From an uncultured Bacteroidota bacterium (lineage in GTDB: Bacteria; Bacteroidota; Bacteroidia; Chitinophagales; Chitinophagaceae), in the NCBI GenBank assembly GCA_902826165.1, contig CADEDV010000001.1:165793-206885 (forward strand): a stretch of DNA of 41,093 bases. Direction: 5' to 3'. Below the pieces are notes generated by a model. That model searched no databases, was not told where the DNA came from, and saw only the letters and a program-made list of their open reading frames with translations. This document shows, piece after piece, positions 18,301 to 25,333 of the stretch. Made by a program: the position numbers and the translations under genes. Positions within the stretch are counted from its first letter, which is position 1. Each line of letters starts with the position of its first letter.

Positions 18301-18893
18301 GTTACTGTACCAGCACAATCTGGTGCAGTGATAGTGGTAGGTGTGGTTAAAGTGGAAGCATAAATGGAACCGCTAACAGGCGTACAACTGGTAGATGAAG
18401 TTAAAACAATAGCACCACCACATAAGTTATTTGCTGGTGCAGGATCAACAATACAAATATTGAATGCGGAGGCTGTTCCGGAATTTTGATATACCCTGAT
18501 AAGGTAAGAGCTTCCCGCTACCACACCTGTAGCCACACCGGATGTGGCATTTATACAAATAACAGATGTTACTGTGCCTCCGCAAGAAGCCGCGGTATAA
18601 ACTTGTATGCGGGCATTAGCTAAGCCAGTGGTTGTAATGGTGGGATTATTAACAGTAGCTGTAAAGGAATACCACACGTCGGGCCTTGATGTACCACAGG
18701 CTCCGGTGATTGCTGTATATGTTGCACCGACAAGGGTTGTTGCTGTATTTGAACAGACAGGACCCGGGGTTAAGGGAGTAGCATTTGCACATAAATTGTT
18801 CGGCTGCGCAAAAGAGACTAAAGGACAAACATATCCTAATATAAGCAGTAAGAGGGTACTTAAATGAGTACTGAATCGTACGGTTCGTTTCAT
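15366..18893 (-). CDS. Giant T9SS-secreted protein with three PPC-like repeats and Ig-like region
   Basis: A 1,175-residue cell-surface or secreted protein. The ATG at 18893 is preferred because it begins a typical signal peptide (MKRTVRFSTHLSTLLLLILG, cleavage near FAQP); the upstream GTG at 18935 would add 14 residues in front. Three tandem units of 125-135 residues follow, each with a DVWY.F motif, a GI.(L/I)LS or QVY strand and Y.IRVYS. They resemble bacterial pre-peptidase C-terminal (PPC) domains. Then come a repeat-protein-like domain (VRFGNSYVNITRKTTGG), a jelly-roll-like region ending NDWALDDIAVATC, an Ig-like segment (SYYKWQHSTDGGVTW) and a fibronectin-like segment. The last 80 residues are a T9SS type A sorting domain (LLFDVYSPADTKIDVLITDL, AAGIYILQV, final KMVMKK). 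Binding or adhesion is likely; no catalytic motif was seen. Confidence 0.88.
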   Translation of the reverse strand: MKRTVRFSTHLSTLLLLILGYVCPLVSFAQPNNLCANATPLTPGPVCSNTATTLVGATYTAITGACGTSRPDVWYSFTATVNNPTITTTGLANARIQVYTAASCGGTVTSVICINATSGVATGVVAGSSYLIRVYQNSGTASAFNICIVDPAPANNLCGGAIVLTSSTSCTPVSGSIYASTLTTPTTITAPDCAGTVTRDVWYRFVAQTTNPTITLSNIGVNFTNPGIQLLSNNCGGTFTSFYCGVNSITADYLTPGTTYFIRVFSTTVAAPSAPTGTGFDICVTDPVTSAPSNDECAGAINLPVFNSCSNNPGNMAGATPSAVPLGGSCTGPNAYDVWYKFTAASNIATTITMSSLGANFTNSGIEILSGSCGSLTSIACNSGTAVTTPALTAGNTYYVRVYSRTAPLPNGNARFNICATTSGLPVRFGNSYVNITRKTTGGVVQTGDVLEIRMTINHTVGTMYGLRYVDNIPTNTTIATAPADAPIKIITNEGLDYKTYTQAAGDDAATYLVSPPPGEYNIRMNIGFGGYGPSTPPDNTSTESVSATGRMSNSNNPRGGGGLLFATAFRVVVTGLPGDTITLNPGQFIYQTSIGGPDVTLTATPFKIVISDPLTLCANSIGINNASEFGGTFGSGTNLNRATDLTAPITGYTFINEVNAYNAVGDGRYGIVKNISPRSGNNRNARQIPNCGTGLAPTDPLHCNNKMFGGHWYVDGDHTGTNNAIGNIPPDSDDNSGYMLLVNADYVASEIYRQTLTNLCPNTYYEFSAWVRNVCTTCGVDSVGAQFAGTVTSPSNGYPGVYPNLAFLLNDVDYYNTGDIDTLGWLKRGFVFRTGPAQTTATFSIRNNSQGGGGNDWALDDIAVATCLPNMQYSPSNNPTICEGNSIIITDTVSSYFDNYSYYKWQHSTDGGVTWVDIGGTSGSTTPVWNGSAYSYVLSYTVPPAFTTAANDGDRYRVVVGTTATNLTDPNCQSSDPVTINLDVLTDCGPLLDVDLLSASGQLVAGKAKISWSTSKENEPVSFMVEKSSNGTQFIQVGSITGQNNPTAETNYYVFNDPVLLADKAWYRIKMITATQSKYSRIISLNKEQQEFALGTVINPFASELLFDVYSPADTKIDVLITDLSGRTLKKKSMLIKAGTNSLSMDQTENLAAGIYILQVRNNDKVLTKMVMKK

Positions 18894-19072
18894 ATATAGG
18901 ATTTTCGAAGGTTTCAAAGGATAATGGAATACCAAATTAACATCATTGCCAGCATATACGCAATGGTAGATAAACTTGGTTTTACTAAGGAATTCTACGT
19001 GTTATTATCGAGTACTTGTCAGGTTGCTTAAGATTCTAACAGTGAATATATTGAGGTAAATTCCTCGTCCAA

Positions 19073-22000
19073 ATGAAAAAGCCACTGTTCTGTAAAAACC
19101 TTTTATTGAGTTCGTTTTTTTTATTTTTATCCTACCAGTCGTTTTCGCAACCGGGCAATAACGATTGTCCGGGAACTGCAATTGTGCCGGGAACAACTAA
19201 TACTACCGGAACTTTACGAAATGCAACCGCCAGTACTGGTATTCCTGTTGGATGTGCTACTGGTAATCCCAATGATGATGTGTGGTATAATTTTGTTGCA
19301 GCCAACTCCTATGCAACAATAACGCTCACCAATGTTATTACTGCTTTAACTACTTCGGGGCCGAGACTACAGTTATTTTCCCGTACGGGGGCATGTACCG
19401 GTTATGCATCTGTAGCTTGCGGTTCTACTACTATTAATGCCACAGGTCTTACCGTCGGAGCTACTTATTATATCAGGGTGTATTCAGCCGGAGCTGGTAA
19501 TATAACCAATACAGGAAATCAGTTTAGTATTTCAATTACACCTTCTGCTGCAACTGTTGTTGGCTCAGGTAGGATGAAAGAGGTGTTTCAACAGACTATT
19601 CTCTCTGCTCCCCAGGTGCTGGCCGATCCATGGGAAGTAACATATGGTCCTGATAATAATTTATGGATTACTGAATCAAAAGGATATCGTGTGTATCGTT
19701 ATAATACAACCACAGGTGTAAGAGATACTATTCTGGATATTTCACAGGGTAGTACTTTTTTAGCAGCCCCCGACCAAACATTCAATTGCCAGTTTGCCAA
19801 TGGCACTGGTGCACAGGGCGGATTAGCGGGGTTAGCCATTCATCCATTGTTCCTGGATGCCACAACTCCTGTCAACTATGTTTACGTATCCTATATACAC
19901 AGCCAGACAAATGCTAACGTATTTACCAATCGTGTTGTCCGGTTTACGTATAACACCGGCACAGGTAAATTAGAATCACCGGTATCTCTCTGCGATACCT
20001 TGCCGGGTAGTAATGATCATAACTCACAACGTATGATCATTAAACCGATGACAACAGGAGGTTCAGACTATTATCTCTTTTATTCATCCGGCGATATGGG
20101 AGCCGGACAATTTGGGAACGCATTGCGTACGCAAAAGGCACAATTCCTTAATTCGTACGAAGGGAAAATATTACGGTTTAACCTTGTATCCGATGGAGAT
20201 GCCGGTCTGAATGCGTGGATACCTAATACCAATCCTTTTAATGCAACACTGGGAGTGCAGAGTGCTGTATGGGTAACCGGTATCCGGAATAACCAGGGAC
20301 TTGCTTATGATCCTGCCCTTAACCTGTTGTATGGCGCATCACATGGTCCTTTTAGTGACGATGAAATAAATGTACTTGAAACAGGTAAAAACTACGGACA
20401 TCCTTTGGTAATTGGATATGCAGCGGATGATAATGTGAATGGTACTACTGCTGGCGCAGCACCTGGTATGAGCCCTGCACACCCTTCCAGCTGCCCGGTA
20501 ATCACCGATGAATCAAATAATGCTGCAGCACTTACCGATTATAAAGACCCTCTTTTCGCGGCTTATCCTAATTCAACCATGTTTCCAAGTATCAATACTT
20601 TATGGAATACCACACCAACTATTCCTGGTAATGGGAACTGGCCATCAGAAGGCTGGTCCGGCCTTGATGTATATACACATACATTAGTTCCCGGTTGGAA
20701 AAAATCGCTGGTGGCTGCTTCATTGAAATGGGGAAGACTGGTACGTATTCGACTGAATACTGCGGGTACAGCCACCGCACCTACGAATACAGCTGCTGAT
20801 ACGGTCAGTTATTTTGGAGGTGTGAACAGGTTCAGGGATCTTGCGTTTGCTCCTAATGGAAAAGATATTTATGTGGTGATGGACCGGTCAACCAGTACTT
20901 CAGGTCCTAGTGCTATGTTCCCGGTGGTTCCTGCCTGTGCAGGATGTTTACAGAAATATACATTCCTGGGCTATGCTGATGCTGCTGGTAAAAGTTCAAT
21001 ACCAACATCCATTGATGTGACCAGCGGCAGTTTGAATACATGCAATCCTGGTACAACAGTAACGATTGATGCTACTAATAATACACTTTGGGTGCCGATC
21101 ACCGGCCCCGATGGAAACATTATGGCGGAGATCAATGCGAATGGGCAAAATCTTGGCACCATAACATCTTCTTTCTACCAGCACTCAGGAGCAATACGGA
21201 TTAAGAATAATGCCCGTTACCTGAACAGGAATATTACTATCACTCCGCAGACACAGCCATCCAGTGCTGTAGGTATCCGCTTATATATATCCAAGGCAGA
21301 GTATGATGCCCTTGATCTTGATCCGGCCAGTATGATATCGGCGATCACTGATCTGAGAATACTAAAGAATAATGACCCTTGCGGAAGTGCTGCGGTAGCA
21401 GCTACCTCCAGTATCGTACCAACTTATGCTGAGGCACATGGCAGCCAGGGTTATATGTTGCAGGGAAGTATCAGCAGTTTTTCTTCTTTCTATTTTGGCA
21501 GCACAGCACTTACATTGCCCCTGGATCTGCTGACGTTTACCGGTTCATTACAGACTGATAATACTGTTCTGTTGAAATGGAAAACAGAAAACGAAATAAA
21601 TACTTCTCATTTTGAAGTGGAAAGAAGCAGTGATGGCAGCAACTTCAATGCTATAGGAGCTGTAACAGCTGACAGCAGCACAAGTACCGCACATAATTAT
21701 TCGTATGTGGATATGGATGCTGCTAACCAGCAGGCACTGATCTTATATTACCGACTGAAAATGGTGGATGCAAATGGTGCCTACAGTTATTCCAATATCA
21801 TTTCAGTGTTGTTCAATGATATCACAGGTGCTGTTATCGTGAACCCTAATCCTGTAGTTAGTACTGCTCAGGTAAGAGTTACTGCACCGGCTCCCGGTAA
21901 AATACAGTGGAAGCTGCTGGATAATGCCGGACGTTCTGTACAAGAGAATTTTGTACAGGTAAGAAAAGGTAATGGAAATAGTTTTGCAATTAACATGGAT

Positions 22001-22078
22001 AAATTTGCTGCCGGCGTTTATTACCTGAAAGTAACAGGTGCGGGTATCAATCAGAAAATAAAGATTCAAAAACTATAA
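19073..22078 (+). CDS. T9SS-secreted PQQ-type glucose/sorbosone dehydrogenase with PPC-like domain
   Basis: A 1,001-residue secreted enzyme. The signal peptide ends near SYQSFSQ (residue 26). A PPC-like domain (27-160) with DVWYNF and YYIRVYS matches the repeats of the divergent neighbour. A glucose/sorbosone dehydrogenase propeller (about 170-620) follows. It has GGLAGLAIHP, an Asp-His pair in NDHNSQRM (near 314), GKILRFN, Arg-Asn in GIRNNQGLAYD and the calcium-site segment HGPFSDDEIN. These match the catalytic His, PQQ-contacting and Ca-binding residues of soluble PQQ glucose dehydrogenase, so activity on sugars or aldoses is plausible. PQQ may have to come from outside the cell. A spacer domain, a fibronectin-like segment (LLKWKTENEINTSHFEVERS) and a T9SS sorting tail (AAGVYYLKV) complete it. 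A strong terminator follows. Confidence 0.87.
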   Translation: MKKPLFCKNLLLSSFFLFLSYQSFSQPGNNDCPGTAIVPGTTNTTGTLRNATASTGIPVGCATGNPNDDVWYNFVAANSYATITLTNVITALTTSGPRLQLFSRTGACTGYASVACGSTTINATGLTVGATYYIRVYSAGAGNITNTGNQFSISITPSAATVVGSGRMKEVFQQTILSAPQVLADPWEVTYGPDNNLWITESKGYRVYRYNTTTGVRDTILDISQGSTFLAAPDQTFNCQFANGTGAQGGLAGLAIHPLFLDATTPVNYVYVSYIHSQTNANVFTNRVVRFTYNTGTGKLESPVSLCDTLPGSNDHNSQRMIIKPMTTGGSDYYLFYSSGDMGAGQFGNALRTQKAQFLNSYEGKILRFNLVSDGDAGLNAWIPNTNPFNATLGVQSAVWVTGIRNNQGLAYDPALNLLYGASHGPFSDDEINVLETGKNYGHPLVIGYAADDNVNGTTAGAAPGMSPAHPSSCPVITDESNNAAALTDYKDPLFAAYPNSTMFPSINTLWNTTPTIPGNGNWPSEGWSGLDVYTHTLVPGWKKSLVAASLKWGRLVRIRLNTAGTATAPTNTAADTVSYFGGVNRFRDLAFAPNGKDIYVVMDRSTSTSGPSAMFPVVPACAGCLQKYTFLGYADAAGKSSIPTSIDVTSGSLNTCNPGTTVTIDATNNTLWVPITGPDGNIMAEINANGQNLGTITSSFYQHSGAIRIKNNARYLNRNITITPQTQPSSAVGIRLYISKAEYDALDLDPASMISAITDLRILKNNDPCGSAAVAATSSIVPTYAEAHGSQGYMLQGSISSFSSFYFGSTALTLPLDLLTFTGSLQTDNTVLLKWKTENEINTSHFEVERSSDGSNFNAIGAVTADSSTSTAHNYSYVDMDAANQQALILYYRLKMVDANGAYSYSNIISVLFNDITGAVIVNPNPVVSTAQVRVTAPAPGKIQWKLLDNAGRSVQENFVQVRKGNGNSFAINMDKFAAGVYYLKVTGAGINQKIKIQKL

Positions 22079-22115
22079 GAAGCATCTTTTATCGGATAAT
22101 ATTTGTTGAAGACTG

Positions 22116-22150
22116 AAACTCCTGCCCAATCCGGGCAGGAGTTTTTATTT
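22116..22150 (+). terminator. Strong intrinsic terminator after the sugar dehydrogenase gene
   Basis: A perfect 12-bp stem, AAACTCCTGCCC (22116-22127) with GGGCAGGAGTTT (22133-22144), loop AATCC, then TTTTTATTT. Confidence 0.9.
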
Positions 22151-22592
22151 ACTCACCCGCAAGAAAGGAAATAAAATTTTCACCTGGTATGAAATGGCCG
22201 GGGAGTAGCGGCTCCATTTAACAAAATAAAAAAGGACATGAGCATCTTAATTTTTAAATATGTCCTGAATATCGAAACTCTACGATTGTATAAGTGGAAT
22301 ACTACCCGTTTGCTAATGAAAATTCCCTACTTCGTTGTATTTCTAAGTAAAAACTCTCAATTTAGTACCCGGATAAACACAGAGGCAGAATCCAATATCG
22401 TTAGAAACCAGTGTAGTCTTCATTTTCTTTTATATACTGAATTTCTTCGCTTTTGGTTTTTTTTCTCTACGTAACAACCAGCAGTTTGAGCAGGCAGCAA
22501 TAATGAGTAATGTATAACTGATTTGTTCAGGTGTTTTCCGAAAATAGTAACAATCCAATTTTTGAAAAACCATTGATCCTAAAATCTGTATC
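22151..22592. other. 442-bp intergenic region, no convincing gene
   Basis: AT-rich stretch between two T9SS genes. A weak hairpin AGGACAT (22233-22239) / ATGTCCT (22260-22266) is visible. Short open frames (for example 22238-22474, +) lack protein-like composition and overlap others on both strands. No exact TAnnTTTG promoter was found, although this region must drive the downstream gene. Confidence 0.5.
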
Positions 22593-25259
22593 ATGAAAAA
22601 GTTGTACAACCTGCTACTGTCTGTAGCAGCCGGTGCCTGTTTCTCCTCAACCCCGGCCTCGGCGCAATGTCCCGGGGGATATACACAGGCACAATTAAAC
22701 TGGGACAACCTGGATTATTACCACAATAGCGGAGTGAACACAGCCCCGTATGGATTTACCGGCAGTAATTATATTACGGATGCTATGGAGCAGAACCAGC
22801 GGTTTGCAATTGGTACCACCTGGGTTTCTATTGTAACCAGTTCAAATGCACTGGTACAACCCGGAGCCATTAGTGCGGAAAATGCAACACATACCGGTGA
22901 GCTGGCTAATTATACCGGGGAAGATGTACAATATACTCCTTCTGCCGACGGCCAAACGATAACCTTAACTTTTGGCACACCAGTTTCAGGCCCGAATTTT
23001 ACGTTATATGATATTGATGCCAATGCTAATTTTACCATCACTGCAACCAGTAACCTGGGTTTGCCAACAGCGGTAAATGCCACAGGCGGATCCATATTAA
23101 CAATAGGCATTATTCCTTTAGCTAGAACGATCACCGCTAATGGAACATTTTTAGCGAACAACTCAAATAATGGCTCGGCTACTGTTACAGTACCCGGCCT
23201 TGTAAGCTCAATAACAATCACCATATCCAACAGGGGATCTGATGCCAATTTCTGGCTTTCTGATATCAACGCCTGTGTGCCGGGTAATTTCCCCAGCAAC
23301 TGGCACCAGGGAGCTAATAACCGTCCTTTTGTTGGACCTACACAAAACCAGCCCGATTACTTTTTAGTAACACCAGATAATAATTCCTGTTATTATTTAG
23401 ACCCGGTGAGTGCAGAAGCAAGATTTTTATTTACAGATACTGAAAGGGATTACATTAACTCATTTGGCTATGATCCCTATAACCGGTTTTTATACTACAT
23501 TACTGAAAATATTTCTGTTAATGCTAATAACAGGCAACTGAAGCGGTATGACTATAACACGGAAACGAGTTCCGTAGTAATCGCTAATCTTACCACCACG
23601 CTGGGAATACCCACATTTAATTCGGGTGTTGAATCTGCCGGAGCTGCATTCTATAATGGTTCCCTGTATTTTGGAATTGAAGGGGGACGCTTTGGTTCAG
23701 GCGGGGGAACTGTAACTAGAGAAACAATCGTCTGGAAAATAGAATTTGATGGTAGTAATAACCCTACTATTGCCTACCAGGTATTTGCTGCTAATGCATA
23801 TACGAATGCTTCGAATACATCCATACATGATTGGGGTGATTTTATTATCAAGAATGGAATTCTTTATGATTTCAATACGGCCAGGAACAGTACTAACTAT
23901 AGCCAGAGTAAATATCACCATTATGATATGATGACAGGCGCCGTTTCTCTTTATAATAACCCCGGAACCACATCCTGGAACGGCCAGGCAGGAATGGGAT
24001 GGAACGGAAACTTATATTATTTCAGGGGTATCAATCCAACTTCATCGGGAGTGGGTACGTATGATGAAGCGGGGAATAACGGTGCTATTACCACCATATC
24101 TGTTCTTTCAGGACCATTATGGAGCAGTGGTGGAGCTGGTGATGCCTCAGATCCTTTCCGCCCAAAATGTGATTTTGGAGATGCACCGGCCAGCTATGAT
24201 CCTTACGCCAATCCGGCTACGCAAAGCCCTGCTGTGCACGAAAGAGCAGATAATATCTGGATAGGTAATACAACAACCGAAGCAACATCCTGGGACCGGG
24301 AATATCTGAAGCGGGGAGTGAATGGTACGGCTGATACAGATAATGGATTAGCTTTTGTACCAATGATGCCACAACTGTCAGGAACTTACATAACACAGGT
24401 TTCAGTTTATAATAATAGCGGCAGTGATGCTACACTGATTGCCTGGCTTGATTTTAATGCCAATGGTGTTTTTGATGCCAGTGAAGCAGCCACAATAGTA
24501 CCTGCAGGCCCGGTTGCCTCGGGTGCTGCAGTGCAGACAAGATTTTTATACTGGCCGGGATATACCACTCCGCTGGTAAATGGTCAAAGCACCTATATGC
24601 GGATTCGTTTTACCTCGGCTTCAGCAGGTATGACTGCCAGTCACTCCACAGGATATTTCAACAATGGAGAAGTAGAAGACTACCAGGTTTTGGTCGATAA
24701 TTTCCCGCTGACCACTCACCTGTTGAATTTTGATGCTTCCTTAGTAAACAAGAAAGTAAAGCTTAACTGGAAAGCCAGTGAAGACCAGGGTTCCTACGAA
24801 TACAAAGTGGAAAAAAGCACAGACAATAACAACTGGGCAACCGTTACAAGCATTGCAGCTAATGGAACCAATGGTACATTCAGCTATGAGGCTGAAGATC
24901 CTAATCCTGCAAAGGGAATTTCTTACTATCGTATCAGGATGGTGGAAGCGGCCGGTATGAGCAGGGTAAGTGCTGTGAAAGTAATTACAGTCAAATCGCT
25001 GGATATTACGCTTAGCCTGGCGCCAAACCCTGCTGCTGACAAAACAAGAATTAGTATGGAAAGCTCAGCGGCAGGCGATGCATCAGTTCAACTGCTGAAT
25101 ATGCAGGGTACTGTTATTCTCTCGAGAATTCAGCGTGTTATTGCCGGGCAAAATAGCATTGAATTGTTACTACCCGAGTCGATAAGTGCAGGTTCATACC
25201 TTGTTCGTGTATCATTGAACGGGGAAGTAGTTAATAAGAAATTAGTTGTAAAAAAATAA
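22593..25259 (+). CDS. T9SS-secreted multidomain protein with propeller-like and GEVED domains
   Basis: An 888-residue secreted protein of unknown function. The signal peptide ends near STPASAQ (residue 24). Residues 25-225 form a beta-rich domain (TLTFGTPVSGPNFTLYDIDA). Residues 235-520 read like a propeller or YVTN-type repeat region that tracks values (YFLVTPDNNSCYYLDPVSAE, SFGYDPYNRFLYYITEN). A segment DFGDAPASYDPYANPA leads to LIAWLDFNANGVFDASEAAT and ends in NNGEVEDYQVLV, the signature of the GEVED domain often found in Bacteroidota secreted proteins. A fibronectin-like segment (VKLNWKASEDQGSYEYKVEK) and a T9SS type A sorting tail (SAGSYLVRV, final KKLVVKK) follow. The DFNANG stretch could bind calcium. 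It stands in a run of similar cargo genes and is probably transcribed with, or beside, the next one. Confidence 0.85.
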   Translation: MKKLYNLLLSVAAGACFSSTPASAQCPGGYTQAQLNWDNLDYYHNSGVNTAPYGFTGSNYITDAMEQNQRFAIGTTWVSIVTSSNALVQPGAISAENATHTGELANYTGEDVQYTPSADGQTITLTFGTPVSGPNFTLYDIDANANFTITATSNLGLPTAVNATGGSILTIGIIPLARTITANGTFLANNSNNGSATVTVPGLVSSITITISNRGSDANFWLSDINACVPGNFPSNWHQGANNRPFVGPTQNQPDYFLVTPDNNSCYYLDPVSAEARFLFTDTERDYINSFGYDPYNRFLYYITENISVNANNRQLKRYDYNTETSSVVIANLTTTLGIPTFNSGVESAGAAFYNGSLYFGIEGGRFGSGGGTVTRETIVWKIEFDGSNNPTIAYQVFAANAYTNASNTSIHDWGDFIIKNGILYDFNTARNSTNYSQSKYHHYDMMTGAVSLYNNPGTTSWNGQAGMGWNGNLYYFRGINPTSSGVGTYDEAGNNGAITTISVLSGPLWSSGGAGDASDPFRPKCDFGDAPASYDPYANPATQSPAVHERADNIWIGNTTTEATSWDREYLKRGVNGTADTDNGLAFVPMMPQLSGTYITQVSVYNNSGSDATLIAWLDFNANGVFDASEAATIVPAGPVASGAAVQTRFLYWPGYTTPLVNGQSTYMRIRFTSASAGMTASHSTGYFNNGEVEDYQVLVDNFPLTTHLLNFDASLVNKKVKLNWKASEDQGSYEYKVEKSTDNNNWATVTSIAANGTNGTFSYEAEDPNPAKGISYYRIRMVEAAGMSRVSAVKVITVKSLDITLSLAPNPAADKTRISMESSAAGDASVQLLNMQGTVILSRIQRVIAGQNSIELLLPESISAGSYLVRVSLNGEVVNKKLVVKK

Positions 25260-25333
25260 ACTCATAAGCTATCAGCAGTGACGTTTAAATAAGCCGTCTC
25301 TGTTTTTTGTAATAACCTACCAATCCAATTATC

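Noticed and set aside
22238-22474. 78-codon open frame on the plus strand in the T9SS intergenic region
   Set aside because: No signal, domain or family-like pattern; AT-rich DNA with overlapping short frames on both strands.
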